Positions 48,086 through 57,099 of a stretch of 64,000 bases of DNA are shown piece by piece. Source of the DNA: Roseovarius confluentis. Its GTDB lineage: Bacteria; Pseudomonadota; Alphaproteobacteria; Rhodobacterales; Rhodobacteraceae. Both the position numbers and the translations under genes were made by a program. The stretch covers positions 1-64,000 of the forward strand of contig NZ_PPFE01000001.1 in assembly GCF_002917925.1 (NCBI RefSeq), written 5' to 3'. Each line of letters opens with the position of its first letter. The stretch's first letter is position 1. The notes beneath the pieces were generated by a model, which saw only the letters and a program-made list of their open reading frames with translations, searched no databases and had not been told where the DNA came from.

Positions 48086-50512
48086 ATGCACATGAAGAAT
48101 ACTTCTCGGGCCGCGCCCGATCAAGAGTCGAGTCTCCGGCCTGCGGACGCGCCTTTCCGCTACACGATTTTTCCCGACGAAACGGGGGGGCGAAAGGTCG
48201 AGAAAGTCGAAACGCTGAAAGAACTCGCCGCGCGCATCCCCGGAACCTCGGCCGAGGCGAAAGAATACCTGCCGTTTCTGAAGCTGGCGCGTTTCGGTGA
48301 TACGACCGCGCTTTCGCCTTCGGGGCGCTCGTATCGCTGTGACGCAAACGTGCTCGAAGTGTCCGGGATTGAGGGCGACTATGACGCAGGCGAGATCACG
48401 CCGGAGACCGCCCGGGACGCTTTCCACAAAGCTGGCGTTCTGGCCTTGGTCTACACTACGCCGAGCCACTTGAAGCCCGGCAAAGGCAACCGCTTCCGTC
48501 TTGTGCTCCCTTTCAGCCGCCCCTTGCCGCCCGATATACGGTTTAACATGGCAGCGCGGATGAATGGTGTTCTTCAAGGCGTTTTGGCGGACGAGTCCTT
48601 TCGGCTCTCGCAGGGGTTCTATTTCGGGTCCGTCGAAGGCGAAGCGACGGTGAGGACTTTGCTCGTTGACGGACCCCGGTGCATAGACGAGGCCGACGAC
48701 TTGGATGCGCTAGCAATTGGTCCGAGCTGTCCGCCCAGCGCCATGCTTTCCGAGGCGCCGCAGGAAGCTGTTGACCAGTCGGGGGTTTCCAACGCGGTGG
48801 CCCACGCCCTGACGATGCTTGATTGGGCCAAGGCCCGGATTGTCGAGGCCGCAGAGAAGGGCCTTTCTCGCACCGGAGAAATTCATCGGCAAGCCGTTCA
48901 CCTCGGAGGGTATGTTGCGTGCAGTGTCCTTTCTGAAGAACAGGCGCGGGAGGCGTTGACGGCAGCGGCAGATGAAGTGGGCTATCTGGCCGACTATTCC
49001 TCCCGCGATCTTGAGCGCCACATCAGCAACGGCCTCAATTCGGGCATGGCTCGGCCGCTGCCGTGGTGTGATCCTCTGGCGGACTTCGACGATGCTGAAA
49101 CCAGCATTCCGGCGAATGAGCTCGCAGGCATAGAAGACCTTGTTGGGGCGACGACGGCCGCTCCGGCGTCCAAGGTCGGGAAGCCCAAGGTTGACCGCGC
49201 GACGGCGCGGATGAACGAGCGTCACGCAGTGGTGCGCCACGGTGCCAAGACTTGGATTGCGGATTTCACGGGAGACCAGATCGAACTTGGGCCGGTGGAA
49301 GGGCTGCACGCCCTTTACGCGAATGATTTGGTGCCCGCCGGGGCCAAGGGGGCGATGGTTCCGGTTTCCAAGCACTGGATCACCTCCCCCGGGCGGCGCA
49401 CCTATCACAGCATTGTCTTTGATCCGAGCGGCAGCGCCCCCAAGAGTGCGCTCAATCTCTACTCCGGCCTTGCCGTGCAGCCTGAACTGAAAGGCTCGTG
49501 CGAGAGGATTGTCGCGCACGTTCGGGATGTGATCGCGGCGGGGAACGAAGCGCATTTCCGGTATGTCATCGGGTGGCTTGCGGACCTCGTGCAGAACCCC
49601 GGTCGGAAGCCCGGAGTTGCCCTCGTGCTGCGTGGCGGCAAGGGAGTGGGCAAGGACACGCTGGCCGAGATCATGGGGCGGATGATTGGCCGCAAGCACG
49701 TTGCCCACATCATCCGGGCCGATGACCTGACCGGGCGGTTCAACGCTCCCTTCGCCACTGCGCTCCTCGTCCACGTCGAGGAGGCGTTTTGATCGGGCGA
49801 CGTGAGCAAGAAGGGCACCCTTCAGGCGCTCATCACCGCACGCACCCAGCCCATCGAACGGAAGGGGGTTGATCGGATCGAAGTCGACTCCTTTCTGCGC
49901 GTCTTGATGACGACCAACGATGAATGGGCAGTTCCGGCCTCGGAGGATGAGCGCCGCTATGCGGCCTTTGACGTTTCGGACGTCCATCAGCGCGAGGCCG
50001 GATGGTTCGGCCCGCTTTATGATGAGATCGAAGGGACCGGACCCGCCGCGTTTCTTGCATATCTCCTTTCGGTTGACCTTGCCGGGTTCGACGTGCGCGA
50101 CGTTCCGCAAACCGAAGCCCTGCGGGATCAGAAAATCGCCTCGCTTCGGGGCGTGGAACTCTGGTGGTTCGAGGTGTTGGCCGAGTTCGAGGATTTCGGG
50201 GATTGGTCTGATCCGATCACTGTGAAAAAGGAGGCGGTGAGGGCGAGCTATAAGGCTGCATTGCGTGAAAGGCGGTTTGGCGGTGATCCCGTTGTCGAGT
50301 CGGTCTTCACCAAAGATTTGAAGCGGCTCTTGGGTGACGAACTGGCCGAAAAGCGGCCCCGCGTTGATAGGAAGCCCGGTGCCCGTGTGTTTGTCTTCCC
50401 TTCGCTGGCTGAGTGTCGTGCGAAGTTCGAGCGGTGGCTTGGGGCTCCGGTGCAGTGGGGTGATACTGACGCCGGGGTGGACGATGACCCGGAAGCCGAT
50501 GCACTGATATGA
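48086..50512 (+). pseudogene. Primase-helicase of the element (AEP/RepB-like plus DUF5906-like), interrupted by in-frame TGA
   Basis: One continuous frame from ATG 48086 to the stop at 50512 (809 codons) with a single TGA at 49790-49792. The N-terminal part resembles an archaeo-eukaryotic primase (GDYDAGEI at about 96-103, VYTTPSH, NRFRLVLPF). The C-terminal part is a phage-type superfamily 3 helicase (Walker A LRGGKGVGKDT near 515; HVEEAF-stop-SGDVSKKGTL; SFLRVLMTTNDEWAVPASED; ERRYAAFDV). Related proteins carry Trp where the TGA stands (EEAFW-GD), so a TGG to TGA change is the simplest explanation. The truncated 568-residue product would lack the Walker B/sensor region. Confidence 0.8.
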
Positions 50513-50577
50513 CGCGCAACCCGGGCTGCGGTGTTCCCCGTTTGCCGTGGTGGATTGTCCAGGGCGGGGTTTACCGG

Positions 50578-51022
50578 CTTTCCCAGCGCTCCCGGCTTAA
50601 TTGCCGTTCCCGAACTTCCCGCTATTACTTCGGGGTGATCCGGGTGCTCCGGGCAGTGATCCGAGTGAATCTATCTGTAACCCATTGTTTTTTTCGAGTG
50701 ATCCAAGTGATCCGGGCGATCCACCCTTTTTTGGATATTCTTTTATTTATGCTTCTCTACGCCCCTGTTCTCCGGGGTGATGTTCTCCCAAAACGGATTC
50801 CTCAGACGATTTGCCTTTTTACTTGGATCACTTGGATCACTTGGATCGGGGGTGTGTAAGGTATTGAACTGTCGAGCGTTTGTGCGATCCGGGTGAAGCG
50901 TCCCGATCCGGGCTGACCCGGATCACCCGGACCAACCCCGAGGCGCTGAGCCGCCGCTCTACCGTGGCTGGCTGTCCGGGTGCTGCTCAAGGGCTTGCCG
51001 ACTTTCCCAGCATTCCCGGCTT
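50578..51022. other. Iteron-type replication origin candidate
   Basis: 9-bp units related to GTGATCCAA occur as a block of three at 50698-50724 and, inverted (TTGGATCAC), as a block of three at 50823-50849, flanking an AT-rich tract (about 50725-50760). Single copies lie at 50635, 50656 and near 50884-50930. The whole is framed by a 21-bp imperfect direct repeat (50578-50598 and 51002-51022, 19 of 21 matching). It follows the primase-helicase gene. This layout is that of an initiator-bound origin. The remaining sequence up to 51365 holds no gene I can support. Confidence 0.6.
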
Positions 51023-51365
51023 TACCGTGACGGGTCCTTACCGGCTGGTGGGAATGCGGGTAACGCGGAGCCCCGGTCTTTCCCGCTGCACAGAAAATTT
51101 TGAATCAGAAACCCGGTTCCCCTCGATTCTAAAAAATCTTGGCTAAAACTCATGACTTCCGAAAAAACTTCGCGAACCGGGGCTCCGCGAACCCCCTGAC
51201 GATCCCCACCCCCTCGGAAGGACCCGAGCGACCTCGGGCGCCCCGTTGTCTTGGTGATCCGAACGCCGGGCGTGTGCTATGGTCTGGCTCTGGATCGTCA
51301 CCCGGGGGAGGAGAACATACCGAATAACCGAACGCACGAAAGCTCTCCCTTTCCCGACCCGCCGG

Positions 51366-51547
51366 ATGCTCAACCGCGCCGAGGCCAACTATGTCGGTGT
51401 ATCGGTGAACACGCTCGACCGTATGACTGCCGATGACTTTATGCCCGGGCCGATCCGGGTATACGGGTTAGTCCTCTGGGATGTGTGCGCGCGCTCGACT
51501 CTGCAATCGACGCCTTGCCGGGCAACGATTGGGACGAGGTGCTGTAG
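51366..51547 (+). pseudogene. AlpA-like DNA-binding protein, frameshifted
   Basis: From ATG 51366 the frame reads MLNRAEANYVGVSVNTLDRM and ADDFMPGPIRVYGLVLWD, an AlpA/excisionase-type helix-turn-helix with a wing. At about 51480-51486 (GTGTGCGCGCGC) the frame is lost; a shift of two bases restores VRALDSAIDALPGNDWDEVL with a stop at 51547, which is how such proteins usually end. An upstream extension from about 51339 (KALPFPTRR) may be part of it. The gene is probably inactive. Confidence 0.6.
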
Positions 51548-51700
51548 CTCTGCGGCTCTGCTCCTTGGGGCGGCATGATCGGGCTGCGGCCACGCCCTGC
51601 GCCCAGCGCACGAAGCCCCGCATCACGGGGAGAAGACGACTGCCCCCGGCGCTGAGGGCACCGGGGCACAGGCTTCGTCTGGGCTGACGCGCTCGGGGGC

Positions 51701-52687
51701 CTAGGAGGCGGCTTCGTCATCACCGGCTGGCGTCACCTCTTCGGCGCCGGAGACAAAGAAGTGGTGTTGCTTCTCCTGATTCAGATAGTCGGACAGCGCC
51801 GAGCGCGCCGTGGCGAGGGTCTGATAGAAGGACCGGAACGGCTCGGAGATTTCCTTGGCGCGTTCGGGCGACGGGGGCACGGGCAACAGAATTTCGAGAT
51901 ACCGCTTGCCCACGTCTTCCCGGTTGGTCTGCATGAAGATCACCCGGCGCCATTGGTCGCGCACCACTTTCAGCGATAGTGCCCAAAGCAGATAGAAGGG
52001 ATCGAAATTCGCCTTCGGACCCGGCCGGAGAACGATGACTTCCTTGGTCATCACCACGCGCTCTTGCCCGGGCAGGAGGATGCAGAAATCGCCGATGTTC
52101 TTGGACGTTCTTTCGGGGCAAACGAGGTCAAATGCCTGAAGGCCCGAACTCTGGCCGTGCCAGAACTTCTTGGCGACCGAAAGGGGAATCCGGTTAGTCG
52201 GGTTGATGTTCACCAGCCCAGCGCGCAGGTCAGAAACCTTGATGTAGGGCACATCCCCAATCCGCTCGTCCTGCGACGGCGAGCCATGACCGCCGCGACC
52301 TTTCAGGACGCCTTGCTGAATCAGATCGCCGATTGAGGCCGTGTCGAACCCGGCGAACTGCGGCGCTTTCATCGCCTCGTTGAACTGATCCCGATAGCGG
52401 TGGTCATAGTAGGCGGGCACGGCGCAGCGAAGGTCAATCTCGGCGGCCGGGATGAAATTCAGGGTCTCGGTTGTCTCGCCGTTCGCCAGCGCAATGGCGT
52501 CCGCCTTCAGCTTGTCGTCTACCGCGTCCACGGCCGCCCCGGTTTCTGGGTCAATCTCTTGAACCCGCTTACCCGTGTTGGGGTCCACGATGGGCAGGAG
52601 GCGCCCGCCTTTCGTCAGGCCGCAGGTCGGGGCGGTGGAAACCATAATCGTTTCGCTGGAAAACCAGCTCGGCTTGCGGATACTCAT
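51701..52687 (-). CDS. Half-size HsdS-like specificity subunit
   Basis: 328 residues; it starts inside the methylase stop (ATGA). A single target-recognition domain is visible (PYIKVSDLRAGLVNINPTNR, FDLVCPERTSKNIGDFCILL, QWRRVIFMQTNREDVGKRYL) followed by a helical spacer (SPERAKEISEPFRSFYQTLA). A full type I HsdS has two such units and ~400-450 residues; one unit matches the separate specificity subunit of BcgI-like type IIB systems, which dimerises. It would direct the nuclease-methylase encoded upstream to its site. Confidence 0.78.
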   Translation of the reverse strand: MSIRKPSWFSSETIMVSTAPTCGLTKGGRLLPIVDPNTGKRVQEIDPETGAAVDAVDDKLKADAIALANGETTETLNFIPAAEIDLRCAVPAYYDHRYRDQFNEAMKAPQFAGFDTASIGDLIQQGVLKGRGGHGSPSQDERIGDVPYIKVSDLRAGLVNINPTNRIPLSVAKKFWHGQSSGLQAFDLVCPERTSKNIGDFCILLPGQERVVMTKEVIVLRPGPKANFDPFYLLWALSLKVVRDQWRRVIFMQTNREDVGKRYLEILLPVPPSPERAKEISEPFRSFYQTLATARSALSDYLNQEKQHHFFVSGAEEVTPAGDDEAAS

Positions 52688-54384
52688 TTGCCTGCCTCCT
52701 TCTTCGCGGTGGTCTTTTTCGGGATGGCAGAGGAGTCGAACGCCGTTTCGACGTGGCCTACTTTCTCGAAAATGTAGAAGTTCGTTTTCGCCCGGCAGAA
52801 CTCTTCAAAGGCTTCCATCGGGATATTGAGCATCCCCCGCAGGGCGAGGCGTCCATTCAGCCAATAGGGGAGCCACCGATAGGAGTAGCTGAAGAAATAG
52901 GTCTCGGGCAGGACGATCCCGACGCGCCCGCCCACTCGGAGCAAGCGATAGCATTGCTCAAGGTAGACCAGCCCGATTTCCAAGTCGGCATGGTCATTCG
53001 GACCCTTCATCGCGGCATAGGTCGAAATCGTGTAGCCCGCCGCCCGGCAGTCTGCCGCCTTGACCTTCAGGCTGGCGCCGAAAGGTGGGTTGGTAACGAC
53101 CACGGTGAACTGTTCAAGGCCGAATTTCTCCGCCGGGCTACCCAACTCCTGACTGAGCCTCGGATATTTAGCGGGCCAGAGGTTTGTGCGCACCGCATCC
53201 CCGAGGAGAACGTGGGTTGAGCCGTCCCGCATGGCGACCATCGTGGCCTTGGTCAGCTTGACACCGATGTCATCCTTATCGACCCCATAGAGGTTATCGT
53301 TGGCCCATTTCACCAGATGATAGGCTTCGTCTTCGCCCGGGAACTCGCGCTGGGCGACCTGCCGCAGCGACTCCACCACGAAAGCCCCGGAGCCGCAGGC
53401 GGGGTCAATCACCTTGTCCGCCGAGGTGATCTCCATCGCCATGATGGCAGGGCGCACCACGCGCAAGGGCGTGAGATACTGGCCTTCCCCGCTCTTGAGC
53501 GCCGAGGTTCGGAAAATCTGGAACGCCTTGGCGAGGAGGTCAACGTCATCCCCGAGGATGCGGAACGGGCTCAACTCGGCCACCACGGCGAAAATCGTGT
53601 CATCGCTCAGGAAAAGGTCTTCCCTGTCAGAGGCGTTGAAAATCCTCGTCCGTTGCTTGTGGTAATACTCTTTGTAGCTCTCTCGCACCCGGTTCGCGGT
53701 GAGTGCCACCTTGGTCATTGCATCGCCATAAATGCGGAAGTCCACCGGGTTGCCGCGATTGGCTGACCGGCTGGCAATGGCGTCACTTTCGAGCTTCACG
53801 AGGAGGATATGCAGCAATTCCCGAAGCTGTTCCTCGCGCCGCACCACATGCGGGTCAGAAACCACGACCGTCGCCACGAGGCGCTTGAGCGCCCCGGACA
53901 ATTCGGCCTCGCTCGGCTGGCGCATCTTGTCCCAAGTCGGGGGCTCGTCCGGGGGCTGGGTCAAATCATCGGTCGGGTGGGGGAGACCCGCGTTCTCGAC
54001 AAAGACCCATTCCGATTGATGGCGCTTGTAGACGGCGAGAGTTTGGCTGCCGTTGGTCCAGAACCCCATTTTCGCCATTGGCTCGTTGCTGAGATAGCGC
54101 AGGAGTTGAGAACGCCCGGCCTCAATGTCCGGGGCCTTGAACTCGAAGATCACTTGCAGGGCATACCATTCGCCGCTGTCATCGGCGAAGGCGACCAAAT
54201 CGGCCGAACCACAGGTTGCATACTTCTGGCCGCGCTCGCGCTTGGTCAGATCATGCGGCGTGTCTGGCACCTGCCATTCGGACTTCCACCGAAGCTGGGT
54301 TTCCTTCCACCCAAGTCGAAGCAAGTCCCTGATAATCTGTTGTCGGACTGTCTCTTCGGGCTTTGTCGGTGCGGCGTCGGTCAT
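52684..54384 (-). CDS. Restriction-modification subunit: PD-(D/E)XK nuclease fused to N6-adenine methyltransferase
   Basis: 566 residues from ATG 54384 (GGGGGAG just upstream; ATG 54396 is an alternative). The N-terminal ~120 residues resemble the HSDR_N nuclease domain: SADLVAF supplies Asp62 and FEFKAPD supplies Glu81 and Lys83. The rest is an N6-adenine methylase with a helical domain, motif I VIDPACGSGAFVVESL and catalytic motif IV TNPPFGASL. With the half-size specificity gene downstream it resembles BcgI-type type IIB enzymes, in which one polypeptide cuts and methylates. No HsdR translocase is present. Activity as a nuclease is inference from three residues. Confidence 0.83.
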   Translation of the reverse strand: MTDAAPTKPEETVRQQIIRDLLRLGWKETQLRWKSEWQVPDTPHDLTKRERGQKYATCGSADLVAFADDSGEWYALQVIFEFKAPDIEAGRSQLLRYLSNEPMAKMGFWTNGSQTLAVYKRHQSEWVFVENAGLPHPTDDLTQPPDEPPTWDKMRQPSEAELSGALKRLVATVVVSDPHVVRREEQLRELLHILLVKLESDAIASRSANRGNPVDFRIYGDAMTKVALTANRVRESYKEYYHKQRTRIFNASDREDLFLSDDTIFAVVAELSPFRILGDDVDLLAKAFQIFRTSALKSGEGQYLTPLRVVRPAIMAMEITSADKVIDPACGSGAFVVESLRQVAQREFPGEDEAYHLVKWANDNLYGVDKDDIGVKLTKATMVAMRDGSTHVLLGDAVRTNLWPAKYPRLSQELGSPAEKFGLEQFTVVVTNPPFGASLKVKAADCRAAGYTISTYAAMKGPNDHADLEIGLVYLEQCYRLLRVGGRVGIVLPETYFFSYSYRWLPYWLNGRLALRGMLNIPMEAFEEFCRAKTNFYIFEKVGHVETAFDSSAIPKKTTAKKEAGK

Positions 54385-54554
54385 CTGCTCCCCCATCGTA
54401 TTGTTTGAGAAACGGGCTACTCGTTTTCTTTGGGGGATGCTAGGCGCAAATCGGATTGCGCACCCAGAAACAGGCATTCAGCGCCAGCGCGCCGAGGTAG
54501 GAAGGTGCGAGTCCTCGTCTGGCGTGGATCACCCCGCCGTGGTGGCTCATGTCG

Positions 54555-55763
54555 CTAAAGGTGCTGTTTTCGGAAGTTCTCGAAGTGGAATCCGAGGCTC
54601 TTGGGGGAGACTTCATCTGTGACGGTTTTGCCGCGAAGGCTCTGGTAATCCGGCGATGCGATCCGGTCTGAAACCTCGATAGCCTTGGTTTCAGGGTTGA
54701 TCGAAATCAGGTGTGCGTCAAAGAGCTTGTGAATGTCGCTCCGCAACAGAAGGCCGTTCTCGGGCTTGTCCCGGTCGGCAAACCGCTCGGCATAGGGGAT
54801 GATATGGGCGGCTTCCAGAACCGAAAGCTCGCTCGTCCCGGTTATCGCGCAGCGGTTCGGCCGTTTGCTCAATAGGGCCTGCCGGAACGCGCTCTGGTAT
54901 CGCCGCAGGACCACTTGACGTAGGGCGGTGGCGTCTTCGACCTTCTCAAGGTTAAGAGGCTCGTGCGGGTCCGGGTTCTGGTTCTCGTATTGCGCGATTT
55001 TGTGGGCCTTTTCCCGAACGGCGGACAGTAGCGAGTCCACGTCGCTATCCGAGATCGGCCAAATCCGGCTGTGGCGGCTCGCTCCGATGCTGGCAATGAA
55101 AGTGCCGTCATCCTTCTGCGCTTCCAAGAGTTCTTTCCCCACCGGGCGCTCGAAGAACACCGCGTCCAGCACCCGGGCGCGGCGATCCGGCTGCATGGGG
55201 CCGAACTCGACCACGGCCGTCAAACCCCGCCCGCGCTCGCCGTCTTTCTCCTGCTCATGTAGCCACACGAGGCCCCGGAAGCCCTTGGTCAAAATGTCGT
55301 CGGCATAGCTGTTCTCTTTGTGAAGCTCGGGCAAAGCTGCATCCCGACCGACCCAGCTTTCGGCGGTCGGGCGAACGCCCGGCTCTCCGAAAAGCTCAAT
55401 TGCGCTGGATTTGAGGAAAAACTGAATGTCCTGCCGCCGGAACTCCTGAACCTTGCTCGCCCCGAGCTTCAACCGTTCATGCGCGGCGGCGATCACGTCC
55501 GGGGTGAACCGTTCCGGGTATTTGATGACCAAGGCTTCATAGCTCTGATCCGGGTCAATCTCCTCGAACCCGGCAGAGGCGTTCGAGACCCGGCTGGAAA
55601 TCACCGAGACCACGCCCAATGCGTTGATGTCCCGGGGCTCATACCCGAGGCCCGCCCGCTGGCCTTGGCTGCGCTTGACCTCCTGCCAATGATCGTAAAC
55701 CCGGGCGAGATCGTTTTCCAACGGATCGGCGCTGCCTCTCAGGGCTTTCATCACTTCGGACAT
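54555..55763 (-). CDS. HNH endonuclease
   Basis: 402 residues, AGGAGA before ATG 55763. The C-terminal HNH_2-type domain reads RCAITGTSELSVLEAAHIIP then ENGLLLRSDIHKLFDAHLIS (His320, Asn336, His345). The N-terminal ~290 residues are not recognised; they include FTPDVIAAAHERLKLGASKV and GRGLTAVVEFGPM and may recognise DNA or a modification. It is upstream of the nuclease-methylase (170-base gap) on the same strand and probably belongs to the same defence cassette, perhaps cutting unmodified or foreign-modified DNA. Confidence 0.82.
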   Translation of the reverse strand: MSEVMKALRGSADPLENDLARVYDHWQEVKRSQGQRAGLGYEPRDINALGVVSVISSRVSNASAGFEEIDPDQSYEALVIKYPERFTPDVIAAAHERLKLGASKVQEFRRQDIQFFLKSSAIELFGEPGVRPTAESWVGRDAALPELHKENSYADDILTKGFRGLVWLHEQEKDGERGRGLTAVVEFGPMQPDRRARVLDAVFFERPVGKELLEAQKDDGTFIASIGASRHSRIWPISDSDVDSLLSAVREKAHKIAQYENQNPDPHEPLNLEKVEDATALRQVVLRRYQSAFRQALLSKRPNRCAITGTSELSVLEAAHIIPYAERFADRDKPENGLLLRSDIHKLFDAHLISINPETKAIEVSDRIASPDYQSLRGKTVTDEVSPKSLGFHFENFRKQHL

Positions 55764-55916
55764 GCGGTCTCCTGCGCTCGGCGCCTCGGGGCGGGATTCT
55801 CAGGATTTCGGCAAACGCCCGGAATTTCAAACGGAAATCGGTTGCGCGGCGGTGAGGAAGCCCGAGCGAGACGCATTCACCGTGCGCGATGCCGCACCAC
55901 GTTGCATCGTGCGCAC

Positions 55917-55938
55917 GGTGGCGACTCCGTGGCGATTC
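55917..55938. repeat. Arm-type repeats, right end
   Basis: A tandem pair of the same 11-bp unit as at 44974-44995 (21 of 22 bases identical), 64 bases inside the right attachment repeat. Its presence at both ends, in the same orientation, marks it as a probable integrase arm-binding site. No gene overlaps it. Confidence 0.65.
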
Positions 55939-56001
55939 AAGCCAAAAGGCGAGAGGCCGCCTGAAGCGGCCTGCTGCCTATATCTCTGATATTATTGAGA
56001 G

Positions 56002-56051
56002 ATTTTGGCTCCGGCGGTAGGGATCGAACCTACGACCAATTGATTAACAGT
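56002..56051 (-). repeat. Right attachment-site repeat
   Basis: Fifty bases identical to 44807-44856. It contains the 3' portion of the functional tRNA-Asn, so insertion preserved the tRNA. The crossover lies somewhere within these 50 bases, probably in or near the anticodon loop or T-arm as in other tRNA-targeting integrases. Confidence 0.92.
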
Positions 56052-56080
56052 CAACTGCTCTACCGCTGAGCTACGCCGGA
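56006..56080 (-). tRNA. tRNA-Asn (anticodon GTT)
   Basis: 75 bases on the minus strand from T 56080 to the encoded CCA at 56006-56008. The acceptor arms TCCGGCG and CGCCGGA pair; the D-arm (GCTCAGCGGTAGAGC), the anticodon loop with GTT in GACTGTTAATC and the T-arm (GTAGGTTCGATCCCTAC) are complete. Its 3' part doubles as the attachment site of the neighbouring element. Confidence 0.97.
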
Positions 56081-56150
56081 ATACCGGGGGCGGATATAGC
56101 AACCTCGTCTGGCGGCGTCCAGAGGGATTGTGACAAAAATTTCGCCGCCT

Positions 56151-57053
56151 TCACAATAATTCGAAACGCGAGGTCGCGGTCAGGTTTCCATCCGGGACAA
56201 CCAGGTTTCTTCCATGAAGATCAATGAGATGCGCCAGAACGTTTCTTGCGGCCGCGCCAAGTAGCGCGACGGGCGTGTCGGTGTAGATACGCCGCGCCAG
56301 GGTTTGTGCGTCTGCCGGGCCGTCGCGCAGCGCACCTAGGATCGACGCTTCGCGCCCCTCGCGGTGCGCGAGCAGCCAGTCGAGCCGCTCCATCGGGTCC
56401 TTGATCGGCGCGCCGTGACCCGAATGAAACACCTTTGCACCGCGGGCTCTCAATCGACGGCAGGAGGCCATGAAATCCGTCAGGTCTCCGTCCGGCGGCG
56501 CCACCAGCGAACTGGACCAGCCCATTACCAGGTCACCGCAAAACACAATGTCGCCCAGGGCAAAGGCCATGTGGTTGCCAAGATGCCCAGGGGTCCAGAG
56601 TGCCTCCAGCGCCCAACCCTCGGCTTCGATCACCGTGCCATCGCTCAACGCGACGTCCGGGGTGAAGCCGGCCTCCACGCCTTCGCCGGCATCCTCGAGT
56701 CCTGATGCGGCCAGCCGCTTCATGATGGCGCTGCGCCCAGCTACCGACGGTCCGAAGCCGTGCACCTGCGCGCCCGTCTCGCGCGCCAGCCGATGCGCCA
56801 GCGGCGAATGATCGACGTGGCTGTGCGTGACCAGCACGTGGCTCACCTTTTGTCCCGGGGTCAACGCGCCCAGTATGGCGGCCAGATGTGCCGCATCGTC
56901 GGGTCCGGGGTCTATCACCGCGATGTCGCGCGTACCCACCAGGTAGGTATTCGTCCCCCAGTAGGTCATCGGCGAGGGGTTGTCGGCGAGTACCCGTCGC
57001 AGGCCCGGCGAAAGTTCCTCGGCGACGCCGGGTGTGGGGCGGTCTTCATCCAT
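56151..57053 (-). CDS. MBL-fold metallohydrolase (LACTB2-like)
   Basis: 300 residues. The metal-binding motif is THSHVDHSPLA (HxHxDH) near residue 96; further ligands are His in WTPGHLGNH, Asp in VFCGDLVMGW and His in FHSGHGAPI. A C-terminal winged-helix segment (ARRIYTDTPVALLGAAARNV) matches the LACTB2/beta-lactamase-like 2 group, of which some members cut RNA and others are thioesterases or glyoxalase-like. The substrate is unknown. It is divergent from the sensor kinase gene by about 46 bases. Confidence 0.87.
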   Translation of the reverse strand: MDEDRPTPGVAEELSPGLRRVLADNPSPMTYWGTNTYLVGTRDIAVIDPGPDDAAHLAAILGALTPGQKVSHVLVTHSHVDHSPLAHRLARETGAQVHGFGPSVAGRSAIMKRLAASGLEDAGEGVEAGFTPDVALSDGTVIEAEGWALEALWTPGHLGNHMAFALGDIVFCGDLVMGWSSSLVAPPDGDLTDFMASCRRLRARGAKVFHSGHGAPIKDPMERLDWLLAHREGREASILGALRDGPADAQTLARRIYTDTPVALLGAAARNVLAHLIDLHGRNLVVPDGNLTATSRFELL

Positions 57054-57099
57054 ATGCTTGGCTCTTTCCGATCCTGATCGTCGCGGATAGGTTTAGCGC

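Larger units (their letters stand above)
44807..56051. mobile_element. Integrative element inserted in tRNA-Asn
   Basis: A 50-bp direct repeat bounds the unit: 44807-44856 and 56002-56051. The right copy is the 3' part of an intact tRNA-Asn; the left copy is the displaced original 3' end. Inside, a tyrosine integrase lies next to the left repeat, followed by an excisionase-like gene, a primase-helicase, an iteron region, an AlpA-like remnant and a convergent restriction-modification/HNH cargo. There are no conjugation or capsid genes, so it resembles a phage satellite or mobilisable island and would need help to move. Because the primase-helicase is interrupted by TGA, self-replication may be lost. 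Confidence 0.92.

Noticed and set aside
50698..50849. CRISPR-like array
   Set aside because: The repeated units are only 9 bp with no spacers of constant length, and no cas genes are near.
50509..50859. 116-codon ORF after the primase-helicase
   Set aside because: Its repeats of WIT and VIQ/VIR are the translation of the 9-bp iterons; no domain, no ribosome binding site of quality.
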